From assembly GCA_963704075.1 (NCBI GenBank), contig CAVPGV010000011.1, positions 50,691 through 114,690 of the forward strand: a stretch of DNA of 64,000 bases. The letters run 5' to 3'. Of the stretch, positions 27,325 to 35,903 are shown piece after piece. The position numbers and the translations under genes were made by a program. The notes below the pieces were generated by a model. That model had not been told where the DNA came from, did no database searches, and was given only the letters and a program-made list of their open reading frames with translations. Source of the DNA: JADKAV01 sp963704075 (GTDB taxonomy: Bacteria; Actinomycetota; Actinomycetes; S36-B12; UBA10799). How positions within the stretch are numbered: position 1 is the stretch's first letter; each line of letters opens with the position of its first letter.

Positions 27325-27774
27325 CTACTCCCCGAGCGCGTCCACCAGCTTCTGGCTCAGTCGGCCCAGTTCGGCGAACTCCTCCGGCGTCAGGACGTCC
27401 ACGATGCGACGGCGGACACTGTCCACGTGCACCGGAGCAGCCGCGACCAGCGCCTCGAAGCCCTCGTCGCTCAGCACCGCGAAGTAGCCACGCCTGTCGT
27501 CGCGGCACTCCTCGCGCGTCACGTAACCCGCTTTCTGCATTCGGTCGATCTGATGTGACAAGCGACTGCGACTGGAGAAGGCCACCTCTGCCAGTTCGCT
27601 CATCCGCATCCGGCGCTCGGGCGATTCAGAGAGCCGGACCAGGATCTCGTAGTCCGCGAACGTGAGTCCCGTGGCCTCGTGCACGTCGCGTCCCAGCCGG
27701 TCGCGCAGCAACTGATTGGCGGCGAGCCAGGCACGCCATTGCACCTGTTCGGGTTCGGACAGCCAGTGGCTCAT
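27325..27774 (-). CDS. MarR-family transcriptional regulator
   Basis: This encodes 149 residues with the winged helix-turn-helix of MarR proteins: LTFADYEILVRLSESPERRMRMSELAEVAFSSRSRLSHQIDRMQKAGYVTREECRDDRRGYFAVLSDEG, flanked by dimerisation helices. ATG 27774 is preferred because TAATGT ends 7 nt upstream (leaderless), and a dyad overlaps this start. It diverges from a membrane methyltransferase gene 66 bp away, the likely co-regulated target. The effector is unknown. Confidence 0.88.
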   Translation of the reverse strand: MSHWLSEPEQVQWRAWLAANQLLRDRLGRDVHEATGLTFADYEILVRLSESPERRMRMSELAEVAFSSRSRLSHQIDRMQKAGYVTREECRDDRRGYFAVLSDEGFEALVAAAPVHVDSVRRRIVDVLTPEEFAELGRLSQKLVDALGE

Positions 27775-27785
27775 GTTAGGAACAT
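27773..27785. promoter_or_regulatory. Dyad at the marR start, possible self-operator
   Basis: ATGTT-AGG-AACAT is a perfect 5-3-5 dyad covering the start codon, the predicted transcription start and part of the -10 (TAATGT, 27782-27787, minus strand). This is a plausible autoregulatory site, inferred only. Confidence 0.4.
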
Positions 27786-27840
27786 TACCGAAGCACGACA
27801 CCGAGCATGGCAGTATGCACCAAGGGCGCAGAGGAGATCA

Positions 27841-28308
27841 ATGACCGGTGTCCCCCGATTGGGTGAACGTGGACAGGGCTGGGTGTGGGGCCAGTTCGTG
27901 TTGGCGGGCGTCGTTGTGCTCACCGCCGCACTGGGGCCTCGCTGGGCATGGCCGGGAACCACGTGGCTCGGGATCGCACTGATCGTCGTCGGCGGCGGTC
28001 TGGGGCTGTGGTCCCTGTCCGCTCTGGGCGGATCCTTGAGCCCTTATCCCAAACCGCGCCGAGCAGGGGAGCTCGTCGAGCACGGTCCCTACCGCATCGT
28101 GCGCCACCCGATCTACTCGTCCATGCTCGTGGCGCTGCTGGGAGTGTGCTTCGTGGGATCGGGCTGGGCGCTGCTCCCCCTGGCCGCTCTGCTTCTCTGG
28201 TGGCTGGGCAAGGCGCACGTGGAGGAAGCCTGGCTCCGCGGGCACTACCCGGGCTACGACCAGTACTGCCGGCGCGTGCGCCACCGGATCATCCCCGGCA
28301 TTCTGTGA
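27841..28308 (+). CDS. Integral-membrane methyltransferase, ICMT/PEMT-like
   Basis: This encodes 155 residues starting at ATG 27841 behind GAGGAG. Three to four hydrophobic helices precede the signature GPYRIVRHPIYSSML, and the C-terminus has the EEAWLRGHYPGYDQYCRRVRHRIIP element. These are the SAM-binding features of the isoprenylcysteine O-methyltransferase and phospholipid N-methyltransferase superfamily. In bacteria the acceptor is usually unknown. It diverges from the marR gene, which may control it. Confidence 0.85.
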   Translation: MTGVPRLGERGQGWVWGQFVLAGVVVLTAALGPRWAWPGTTWLGIALIVVGGGLGLWSLSALGGSLSPYPKPRRAGELVEHGPYRIVRHPIYSSMLVALLGVCFVGSGWALLPLAALLLWWLGKAHVEEAWLRGHYPGYDQYCRRVRHRIIPGIL

Positions 28309-30378
28309 TCAGTGCTCGACCCGGTCGAAACGGATCACCGCGCTCGCATAGTCCCCCTGTAACCACAGCCGGATCCCGCGGCTCATCAGATACTGCCCCG
28401 ACACTTCGCGCTGCTGCCAGTCGTGGGTGAAGCGGTAGCGGGCCGAGGGCTCCAGACCCCGTAGCCGCGCCGTGGTCGATGTGTGCCCGAGCCGGCTCTG
28501 CGGCAGAAAAGCGAACAGCACCGCACCCTCCTGCGAGGAGTACTGGAACAAGCGGTAGTCGTTGCTCGAAGGGTTCTCCAAACGATGGAATTGGTCCATG
28601 AGCGGGCGCAGCGCTTTGTACTCCTCGATGTACTTGGCGCACTTAGCGAGCTCGTGCTCGGACATCTTGCTCAGATCACATCCGACACCCAGGCTGCCGA
28701 ACATCGCGCTGTGGAATCGGAACTGCAGCGGGATCGACCGCTGGGACAAGAAGTTCGGCACGTCGGTGACCCATGCCCGCATGGCCTGCGGCGGGTAGAC
28801 CAGCGAATAGGCCCGTTGAATGTCCAGCCGGTCCAGGGCATCGGTGTTGTCACTGGTCCAGAAGTCGTCGAACACTCCCAGCGCGCCGAAGTCGATGCGT
28901 CCGCCGCCGGACGCACACGCCTCGATGAGCACACCGGGATGCCGCCGCTTGACCTCAGCCACGATCCCGTAAAGCGCCTGGATATGGCGCACCCAGACAT
29001 CGCGGCCGACTCCCACCTGTGACATGGGACGGTTCGCGTCCCACTTCACGTAAGCGATGTCATTGTCCGCGAGCAGCCCGTCGAGCGTGCTGATGACGAA
29101 GTCCCGCACAGCCGGCAGCGTCAGATTCAGGACGTACTGTCCACGGGCGGCGTCAGGCGTGCGCCCGGGCTCCGAGTAGATCCAGTCGGGATGTTCTGCG
29201 AACAGGTCGGAGTCGGGATTCACCATCTCCGGTTCCACCCAGATACCGAAGTCCATGCCCAGCTCGCGGACTCGTGTGATCAGCGGCGCGAGGCCGTCCG
29301 GGAACTTCGAAGGGTCGACCCACCAGTCGCCGAGACCATCGCTGATGCCACCGGTTTCGTCGGGACTGCGACGGCCGAACCAGCCGTCGTCGACCACGAA
29401 CAGTTCGGCTCCCAAAGCGGCCGCGCGCTCGGCCAGGGCGATCTGCCCGTTGCAGGTCACATCGAAGTTGGTGGCCTCCCACGAGTTGTACAGCACGGGT
29501 CTTTGCCCTCCCGTCATGAGACTGCGGCCGAACGCATGCAGACGGTGGCTGACGTCCTCCAGGCCCTGCTCGGAGTAGACCGCGACGACTGGCGGGGTCG
29601 TGAACGCCTCACCCGCGCGCAGGGTGAACTCGAGGTCGAAGTCGTTGACGCCGAGTTGCAGCAAGGTCTGTCCGTACTGGGTTTGCTCGACGACGGTCTT
29701 CGTGTTGCCGCTGAAGGCCAGTGCAGCAGCCCACACCCGGCCGGACGTCTCCGTGACTTCGCGGCTCAGCACCGCATACGGGCTGTGGTGGTGGTTGGAG
29801 ACCCCGCGACGGGACTCGAGCACGACCTTTCCACTCACCTGCTGGACGGTCTCCTGGAACTCGGCTCCCCAGCGCCCTTGCACATTGCGCAGAGTGAGGT
29901 CCTGGAACGGTATGGCGAATTGCGCAGAGGCCACCGATTCGAGCACGAGACCCGGCACGTCACTGGTGACGACCGCCCACCGCTTGATGGCATCCACGTC
30001 CAGTACCTCGTAGTGCAGATCCACGGCGACGCCCTTCGGGTCGCGCAGATGAACGGTCAGCTGGGTACCGGTCGCGTCATACCCCTGGTACTTCAGGTCC
30101 AGTTCCCGCCCACCGTCGGGGAAGCGCACCATGAGGCACTGCTCGTTGTATCGGAACCTGCCGTGCGGCGGGTACTCCTGCGCCATGACGTCGTGGATCA
30201 GGTCGTTGGTGGACAGTTCCCAGATCGGCTCGATGATGACGTCGGCCAGCGCGATCGGCGCACCCCAATGCAGGTGGCGAAGCAACCCCTCGGCCGTCAC
30301 CATGAACACGTACGACATCGAGGCCGTGTGCACACCGAACAAAGGGTGGTCGCCGTCCAGAACCTCGATTGCTGTCAT
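28309..30378 (-). CDS. Alpha-galactosidase, glycoside hydrolase family 36
   Basis: This encodes 689 residues, a cytoplasmic enzyme (no signal peptide) that removes terminal alpha-galactose, for example from melibiose or raffinose. The family markers are all present: DDGWFGRR, the nucleophile motif YVKWDANRPMS, EACASGGGRIDFG, and the acid/base region FWTSDNTDALDR. The N-terminal beta-supersandwich (MSYVFMVTAEGLLRHLHWG) and the C-terminal sheet domain are complete, giving normal length. TACCCT ends 6 nt before ATG 30378, so the mRNA is probably leaderless. Released galactose would feed GalK/GalT encoded 2-8 kb away; glucose would go to PpgK. Confidence 0.95.
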   Translation of the reverse strand: MTAIEVLDGDHPLFGVHTASMSYVFMVTAEGLLRHLHWGAPIALADVIIEPIWELSTNDLIHDVMAQEYPPHGRFRYNEQCLMVRFPDGGRELDLKYQGYDATGTQLTVHLRDPKGVAVDLHYEVLDVDAIKRWAVVTSDVPGLVLESVASAQFAIPFQDLTLRNVQGRWGAEFQETVQQVSGKVVLESRRGVSNHHHSPYAVLSREVTETSGRVWAAALAFSGNTKTVVEQTQYGQTLLQLGVNDFDLEFTLRAGEAFTTPPVVAVYSEQGLEDVSHRLHAFGRSLMTGGQRPVLYNSWEATNFDVTCNGQIALAERAAALGAELFVVDDGWFGRRSPDETGGISDGLGDWWVDPSKFPDGLAPLITRVRELGMDFGIWVEPEMVNPDSDLFAEHPDWIYSEPGRTPDAARGQYVLNLTLPAVRDFVISTLDGLLADNDIAYVKWDANRPMSQVGVGRDVWVRHIQALYGIVAEVKRRHPGVLIEACASGGGRIDFGALGVFDDFWTSDNTDALDRLDIQRAYSLVYPPQAMRAWVTDVPNFLSQRSIPLQFRFHSAMFGSLGVGCDLSKMSEHELAKCAKYIEEYKALRPLMDQFHRLENPSSNDYRLFQYSSQEGAVLFAFLPQSRLGHTSTTARLRGLEPSARYRFTHDWQQREVSGQYLMSRGIRLWLQGDYASAVIRFDRVEH

Positions 30379-30384
30379 GGCTCG

Positions 30385-30390
30385 AGGGTA
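30385..30390 (-). promoter_or_regulatory. Putative leaderless -10 of the alpha-galactosidase gene
   Basis: TACCCT on the minus strand ends 6 nt before ATG 30378. The divergent gene has its own -10 at 30428, so both promoters share a 62-bp spacer. Confidence 0.55.
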
Positions 30391-30427
30391 CTGGCGCGGG
30401 TCGTCCGGACGACGCCCGACGGAACGC

Positions 30428-30433
30428 TAGATT
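30428..30433 (+). promoter_or_regulatory. Putative leaderless -10 of the membrane protein gene
   Basis: TAGATT ends 7 nt before GTG 30441, fixing that GTG rather than the upstream in-frame start as the likely initiation codon. Confidence 0.5.
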
Positions 30434-30440
30434 TGGCATC

Positions 30441-31082
30441 GTGGATGCGTCCCAAGAGACCAAGCACCTGCGCGCGATGTCACTGGGATTCGGCGTGGGA
30501 TCCGCCCTGTTCGCTGTGGGAGCGATCATGGCGATGCTCGAACTCGACGCAGTCGTCATCGGTGTCGTCTTCGCGCTAGGCGCGATGGGTTTCACCATCG
30601 CTGCCTGGGTGCAATGGCGGACCGCGATGATCCGTCGGTCGCGGACCCGGCTGCGCGATCCCGACTACATGGCCGCCGCCATTCAGTTCTTCGGCACGCT
30701 CTTCTTCAACGTGATGACTATTCGCTCGCTGGCGTTGGCTCTCGGATCCACGACGAGGACCTACGAGGACGTGTGGCATCCGGACGTGTTCGGATCAGCG
30801 CTGTTCCTCATCTCCAGTTGGATCGCTTGGCATCCCATCGCACGCAGCCAACGCCACCACCTGCTGCATGGAAGGTCCCGGCTGATCTGCCTGTCGAACA
30901 TGCTCGGCTCGATCTTCTTCGGGTTGTCGGCGGTCGGAGCACGGATGCTGCCGGATGGAACCCTGGACAACAACACGTGGAACAACGGTGGCACCCTGCT
31001 GGGCGCCCTGTGCTTCCTCGTGGGTGCCCTCGCTCTGCGCCCGACGACATCTGACCGCCGGGCGCAGGGTCAGCACGTTTAG
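30441..31082 (+). CDS. Multi-pass membrane protein of unknown function
   Basis: This encodes 213 residues starting at GTG (VDASQETKHLRAMSLGFGVG). About six hydrophobic segments are visible (SALFAVGAIMAML, VIGVVFALGAMGFTIAAWV, AIQFFGTLFFNVMTIRSL, VFGSALFLISSWIAW, LGSIFFGLSAVG, LLGALCFLVGALAL). The first and third pairs read alike, suggesting an internal repeat. Motifs that might be useful for matching are FGTLFFNVMT and NMLGSIFFGLSA. I do not recognise the family with confidence (YrhK-like proteins are a possibility). It diverges from the alpha-galactosidase gene. Confidence 0.6.
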   Translation: MDASQETKHLRAMSLGFGVGSALFAVGAIMAMLELDAVVIGVVFALGAMGFTIAAWVQWRTAMIRRSRTRLRDPDYMAAAIQFFGTLFFNVMTIRSLALALGSTTRTYEDVWHPDVFGSALFLISSWIAWHPIARSQRHHLLHGRSRLICLSNMLGSIFFGLSAVGARMLPDGTLDNNTWNNGGTLLGALCFLVGALALRPTTSDRRAQGQHV

Positions 31083-31141
31083 CCGCTCAGCCCTGGTCCC
31101 AATCCTTGGATCGCGGGTTGGCCGATCGATTCTCGTCGTGC

Positions 31142-31408
31142 TCACGCTCCAGGTTCTTCGTCGGATCCTCTGTCCTCGTGCAGGTCCGCAGGACCCCAGA
31201 CGGCAAGAGCACCCTTCTTCGCCCGGTACTTGATCTCATCCCAGAAGCTCATGCTGTCTCCCTCGTCGACACCAGGCGAACCCCGCCGGGAGGTGTCTCG
31301 ACCGGGACGTGACTCAATGGTCGGTTGCGACAGGCGCCGGCTGAGCCAGAAGCCGCCGGCGACTGCGGCACCCAACAGCAGGAGCTGGGTGATGATGCGC
31401 ATTTTCAT
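31142..31408 (-). CDS. Small membrane-anchored protein
   Basis: This encodes 88 residues: one N-terminal helix (IITQLLLLGAAVAGGFWLSRRL), then a hydrophilic, charged region ending in an acidic tail with SFWDEIKYRAKKGALAVWG. A strong Shine-Dalgarno GGAGGAA stands 5 nt before the ATG. It is the first of four adjacent genes for small charged proteins (31.1-32.5 kb) that share strong ribosome sites, unlike the leaderless genes around them. Function unknown. Confidence 0.6.
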   Translation of the reverse strand: MKMRIITQLLLLGAAVAGGFWLSRRLSQPTIESRPGRDTSRRGSPGVDEGDSMSFWDEIKYRAKKGALAVWGPADLHEDRGSDEEPGA

Positions 31409-31503
31409 TGTGTTCCTCCATCGGGGGATCGGTCTGGTCTGCAGTGCTTCAGCCTCGGCAAGACGTGATCCGTCGAGGCCCGTCCGGTGGACTCTTTACC
31501 GGG

Positions 31504-31827
31504 TCAGGGTCTCATCCGCTCTCCCCGATCTCGTTCGGGTGCGCCTGCTCCGGCAGGCAGATCCACGCCGTCCTCCGGCTGCTCCTGTTGGCCCGGCGGC
31601 GGGTCTTGTGCGTCCTCACGCTTCGCCGTGTTCGCCGGGGCGTCCGACGCCTGAGTCACGTGTCCGGCCCGGCGCTGCCCGCGCGGATTCGGTGTCGTGG
31701 CCGGTTCCATCTGTGGCTTGACCCGCCGCTTCTCCACCGCAGGCACGTGTGTGGCCGGGCCGTGCGGATCCGCACCACCTTCGGAGGCCCAACGTCCCGT
31801 TTCCGTGGTGCGTTTGTCGTTCGCCAT
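31504..31827 (-). CDS. Small disordered hydrophilic protein
   Basis: This encodes 107 residues, rich in Pro, Gly, Arg, Glu and Asp with no hydrophobic core (for example PATTPNPRGQRRAGHVTQAS and DPPPGQQEQPEDGVDLPAG), so probably intrinsically disordered. GAGGAGG lies 4 nt before the ATG, which argues it is translated. It starts 9 bp after the stop of the Rho-N-like gene and is likely co-transcribed with it. Function unknown. Confidence 0.5.
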   Translation of the reverse strand: MANDKRTTETGRWASEGGADPHGPATHVPAVEKRRVKPQMEPATTPNPRGQRRAGHVTQASDAPANTAKREDAQDPPPGQQEQPEDGVDLPAGAGAPERDRGERMRP

Positions 31828-31836
31828 ACCGCCTCC

Positions 31837-32103
31837 TCAGTGGTTGCGGAGCATCTCGATGAGTTCGTCCTGCTTCTTGTGTGAGCAACCGTGCAGACCC
31901 AACCCCTTGGCGCGGTCCTGGAGTTCGTCGACGGTCCAGTCCTCGGATGATCCGGACCTGCCTGCTTTGCGGCCCACCTCCGAGCGGTCCTGGTTCGCCG
32001 CTGCACTCGCAATGCGGGCGGCCTTCTCCTCGGAGTCACCCTGGTCGCGCAGCCTCTCGTAGAGTTCCTCGTCCTTGATCCTGGACATATCGCGTTGAGG
32101 CAT
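31837..32103 (-). CDS. Rho_N/SAP-like small protein (DUF7218-like)
   Basis: This encodes 88 residues: an acidic-basic helical N-terminus (RIKDEELYERLRDQGDSEEKAARIAS), a linker, and a C-terminal helix-extended-helix unit (WTVDELQDRAKGLGLHGCSHKKQDELIEMLRNH) resembling the Rho N-terminal or SAP fold, which in other proteins binds nucleic acid. AAGGAGGA precedes the ATG. Several actinobacteria carry such short proteins with stress-related genes. A nucleic-acid role is inferred, not shown. Confidence 0.7.
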   Translation of the reverse strand: MPQRDMSRIKDEELYERLRDQGDSEEKAARIASAAANQDRSEVGRKAGRSGSSEDWTVDELQDRAKGLGLHGCSHKKQDELIEMLRNH

Positions 32104-32270
32104 GGATTCCTCCTTTCGTCGTAGATGGTCCTATTCCCAGATCCAGCGGTTCTATCCCGCGTTCGGTCGGTTGATCCTGTTGCCCACATCACATGCCGGG
32201 GCCGGGTGGCCGGTGTCTACGGCAGAGCAGCGGGGGTAGAAGCCGGTACCAACAAGAAAGGGAAACCACC

Positions 32271-32483
32271 ATGGGATTCACCGACCGCGCCAAGGACACC
32301 GCCAAGGACATCGCCGACAAGGCCGGCGACGCCGCCGAGTCCATCAAGGACAAGGCTCAGGACCTCGGTGACGACCTGAGCGACAAGAGTCAGGAAGTCG
32401 GCGAGAAGGTGGAGGACCGCGCCGAGGACGCGAAGGACACCGCCAGCGACAAGGTGGAAGACGCCAAGCGCGACCTGAACTGA
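32271..32483 (+). CDS. LEA/CsbD-like amphipathic stress protein
   Basis: This encodes 70 residues made almost only of Asp, Glu, Lys, Ala and Ser in 11-residue-like repeats (AKDTAKDIADKAGDAAESIKD, KAQDLGDD), the pattern of LEA-like and CsbD/YtxH-type stress proteins that form amphipathic helices. There is no cysteine, proline or aromatic residue after the first Phe. The ATG at 32271 follows AGAAAGGGAAACC. A strong terminator lies 14 bp after the stop, so it forms its own short transcript. Probably abundant under osmotic or stationary stress; inferred. Confidence 0.75.
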   Translation: MGFTDRAKDTAKDIADKAGDAAESIKDKAQDLGDDLSDKSQEVGEKVEDRAEDAKDTASDKVEDAKRDLN

Positions 32484-32497
32484 TCGCCTGATCAGGG

Positions 32498-32535
32498 AAA
32501 AGCGCCGCCCGCGTCCCCGCGCGGGCGGCGCTTTT
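32498..32535 (+). terminator. Rho-independent terminator, possibly bidirectional
   Basis: Perfect 16-bp arms (32498-32513 and 32520-32535) with a 6-nt loop end in CTTTT; the complementary AAAAG at the left side would serve the opposite strand, where galT ends at 32684. Confidence 0.9.
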
Positions 32536-32683
32536 CATGCGCTTCGGGTTTCTTCGCGTGGGTTCGTGGAGCAGCAGCTATTGCTGGATCCGGGTTGCGA
32601 GGATCCAATCACGGCCGGACACCCCGGACAAGGCCACCAAACCCGACCACTTCGGATTCCTCACCTTCGGCAAGTCGCCCTGC

Positions 32684-34179
32684 TCAATCGACAACCTCGA
32701 GGAATCGCGCGATGCCGGTGACCGGATCACCACCGAACACCCCGCAGTGCTCGAGGCCGCGGACGAAGTAGTCACCGGCGGCATGCCGCGTGGCCGTCAA
32801 CGCATCCACGCCTGGTCCGCCCCAGGACCGCAGTTCCTCCAGCATCGCGCCGTGGCCGGCGAGCTCTGGGGGCAGAGCACCGCCGTCGGACAGGGCGTGC
32901 GCCACCGCCTCGAGTTCGCGCTCGAGGCGCCCGGGCAGCACCGCAAGCCCCATCACCTCGATAAGTCCGATGTTCTCCTTCTTGATCGGGTGGATCTGCG
33001 CGTGCGGATGGAACAACCCGTCAGGATGCGTCGACGTTGTCCGGTTGTTGCGCAGGACGAGGTCCAGCCGCAGGCGTCCGTCCGTTCGCCGGGCGATGGG
33101 GGTGATCGTGTTGTGGGGAACCCCGTGGGAGACGGCCTGGATGCCGAAGTCCGGGTCGGAATACTCCCGCCACGCCGCCAGGATGTCCGTGGCCAGCCCC
33201 ACGACGACTTCGTCCGAGCCCGACAGTCGAATGACCGCAAGCGGCCAGTGCAGGATGCTCATCTCGAGATCGCCGCGCTCTTGGGTCCATAGCCTTCGTG
33301 CCCGATCCATCGGGAACTCGAACCGGCCGCCCTGGAAGTGGTCGTGGCTGAGGATCGACCCACCCACGATCGGCAGGTCCGCGTTGGAGCCGATCAGATA
33401 GTGCGGGAACATCGCCGTGAAGGCGGCCAACCGTTCGAACGTGCTCCGGTCGATGCACATCGGACGGTGCTCGTCGCTGAGCACGATGCAGTGCTCGTTG
33501 TAGTAGCGGTACGGGGAGTACTGCAGATACCAGCGCTCGCCCACCAGATCCATCGGGATGAGACGTAGGTTCTGCCGCGCCGGGTGATCGGCGCGACCGG
33601 CGTAGCCCTCGTTCTGCCGGCACAACAGGCACTGCGGATATCCGGCGGCGTGCTCGCGCGCCTCGGCGATGATGTCACGTGGATCCTTCTCGGGCTTGGA
33701 CACGTTGATGGTCATGTCCATCTCGCCGTAGACGGTCGGCTGCCGCCACGAGGTGTTCCGATCGGTGCGGGAGACCCGGATGTAGTTGCTCGCCACCGCC
33801 TGCTGGTGGTACCAGTCGGTGGCGGCTGCCGGCCCTCCGGCGTAGGCGTCCCAGAAGTGCCGGGCGACCGACGAGGGCCGCTGCACGAAGCAGCCCATGA
33901 TCGCGCTGTCCCACAGATCTCGTTGAGTGACCGTGTCGGGCGTGATCAGTCCCCTGGCTGCCGCGTCGTCCAGCAGCGGGCGCAGCAGGTCGTCGATGTC
34001 GCGAGGCGGCCCCGACCAAAGGTCCACCGAGATCGCTCACGTCCTTCGGCGGTCAGGTCGTAGTCCTCGATCCCCAGCACCTCGAGGACCCGGTTGCGCG
34101 CGTACGCCACGTCGTCGGAGGCGATCAAGCCGGTGCGGCGTGCGTGTTCGAGCAATCTGCCCAGGGCCCGTTCGATCAC
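32684..34179 (-). pseudogene. galT: UDP-glucose-hexose-1-phosphate uridylyltransferase, type 2 (copy 1, frameshifted)
   Basis: Together the frames give about 497 residues, right for the Firmicutes-type GalT that moves UMP from UDP-glucose to galactose-1-phosphate (Leloir pathway). The N-terminus begins at GTG 34179 (IERALGRLLEHARRTGLIASDD) and overlaps the galK stop as GTGA. Between 34008 and 34036 two extra bases relative to copy 2 break the frame; reading resumes with DIDDLLRPLLDDAA. The core has CLLCRQNEGYAGR, the active-site region GGSILSHDHFQGGRFEF, and HPHAQIHPIKKENIG. This is the only copy with a complete 3' end. Confidence 0.85.
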
Positions 34180-35268
34180 GACGTCACCTCTCGCGCGCCA
34201 TCGGCGCTGCTCACCACGTAGAAGTCCGCACGTAGCCCGGTGCTGCGGTGGTAGGCGTCACCGACCTGCTGCATGAACACGTCCACCGCATCCGGATGGA
34301 CCAGGTTCACCGTGCAGCCACCGAATCCGGCACCCGTCATGCGCGCGCCGATGACACCGGGCGCCTCCCATGCTGCCTCCACCAGCGCGTCGAGCGCGGG
34401 ACCCGTGACCTCGAAGTCGTCGCGCAGGGACTCGTGGGACGCCCGCATCAGGTCCCCGGCGGCGGCAAGGTCCGCGCGCTCGAGGGCGTCGGCGAACGAC
34501 CAGACCCGGGCTTGTTCGGTGATCACATGGCGTGCCCGGGGACGCAGGTCCTCCGGGAGGTCGCGGACTGCGGCCTCCACGTCGTCGGAGGGGATGTCGA
34601 CCAGGCGCACACCCAAGTCTCTTCTGCGCGGCTTCGCACGCGGACCTGCGTTGGTTGTACGCGCTGCCGGACAGTTCCCGCCGCTGGTTCGTGTTGGCGA
34701 CCACCACGGCGATCTCGGCGGGGAACCGGACCGGGGTGACCGACAGCGTCTCGCAGTCGATGCGCAGGGCGTGCCCGGCCACGCCGGTCGCGATGCTCAG
34801 TTGATCCATGATCCCGCAGGCGACTCCGATGAAATCGTTCTCCGCCGATTGCCCGACCAGGGCGAGTTCGGCGGCGGTGGAGCCGACGTCGGCCACCGCG
34901 TCGAACGCGACCGCCATCGCAAGTTCCAGCGAGGCGGATGAGGAAAGCCCGGCCCCGTTGGGGATGTTGCCTCGCACCCGGACGTCAACCCCTGGCAACT
35001 CGACACCCCGGGCTTGGAACGCGTAGGCGACGCCAACGAGGTAGTTGACCCATTCCCATTCCGGCCGGGACCGCTGGGCGTCCATGTCCGCGACGACCTC
35101 GCCGAGTTCGCTGAAGTTGTCCGACACCGCCACAATGCGGCGATCCGAACGGGCTCCTACCCACAGATCCGTTCCGCGGTCGATGGCCATCGGCAGGACG
35201 GTGCCGCCCATGTAGTCGATGTGGTCGCCGATCAGATTCACCCGGCCCGGTGCGTGGAACTGGCGCAT
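34176..35268 (-). pseudogene. galK: Galactokinase (copy 1, frameshifted)
   Basis: GHMP kinase of about 363 residues that phosphorylates galactose with ATP. It starts at ATG 35268 with FHAPGRVNLIGDHIDYMGG, then the ATP loop IPNGAGLSSSASLELA, and after the break MTGAGFGGCTVNLV. The N-terminal motif reads GDHIDYMGG where classical galactokinases have GEHTDYNGG; both copies share this, so it is not an error. One extra base at about 34615-34625 interrupts the frame after RRSACEAAQK. The last third, broken in copy 2, is intact here. It is coupled to galT by GTGA. Confidence 0.85.
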
Positions 35269-35346
35269 TGCCCATTCGTAACCCACTGGGACGGTCGATC
35301 GCCCGGCAATTCGACATCTTGGGAGCCTTTGGGCCAGATTTGGATC

Positions 35347-35875
35347 ATGAACCTCAGAGAGACCTTCGGAGACGACTTCGTATGGGGCGTCGCCACGGCG
35401 GCATACCAGATCGAGGGTTCGCCGGATGCCGACGGCAAGGGCGTGTCCATCTGGGACACGTTCAGCCACAGGCCCGGCACGATCGCGGACGGTTCGACCG
35501 GTGATGTCGCCACGGATTCGTATCGCCGCTTCCCGGAGGACGTGGCCTTGGTGCACTCCTTGGGCTTCGACGCCTACCGGTTCTCCCTGTCGTGGCCGCG
35601 CATCCAACCCGATGGCCGCACGGTGAACCATAAGGGACTCGACCACTACAAGCGGGTCGTGGACTCGTGTCTCGGCGCGGGGGTCCAACCCTGGGTCACG
35701 CTGTACCACTGGGACCTGCCACAGGTCCTGGAGGATCGCGGTGGATGGACCAACCGCGACATCATCGAGGTCTTCGCGGACTACGTCACCGTCGTCGGTG
35801 AGGCGCTGGCGACCGGGTCGAGAACTGGATGGTCTTCAACGAGCCGCTGAGTTTCACGATGCTGGGATACATGCT
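35347..35875 (+). pseudogene. Truncated beta-glucosidase (GH1) fragment, copy 1
   Basis: This starts exactly like the complete GH1 gene at 38277 (MNLRETFGDDFVWGVATAAY, CAGATT 6 nt upstream) but loses frame at about 35808-35813 through a missing base, and stops matching after ATACATGCT at 35875, just past the acid/base motif VFNEPLSFTMLGYM. The nucleophile half is missing, so it cannot be active. It is the left half of the duplication junction. Confidence 0.9.
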
Positions 35876-35903
35876 GGAGACGCAGGCTAGAATTATTGAT
35901 GAT
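35876..35903. other. 28-bp AT-rich filler at the duplication junction
   Basis: These bases match neither the GH1 gene nor galT. The right two thirds (CTAGAATTATTGATGAT) is strikingly AT-rich for this genome. Filler of this kind is typical of end-joining or of an assembly join. Confidence 0.7.

Larger units (their letters stand above)
32970..35875. repeat. Gal tandem duplication, copy 1
   Basis: This segment (galT 3' two thirds, galK, divergent promoter, first part of the GH1 gene) recurs at 35904-38806 in the same orientation, offset by about 2931-2934 bp. The copies differ by scattered substitutions and several single-base indels but share long identical stretches (for example around 34800-35030). 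Confidence 0.9.
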
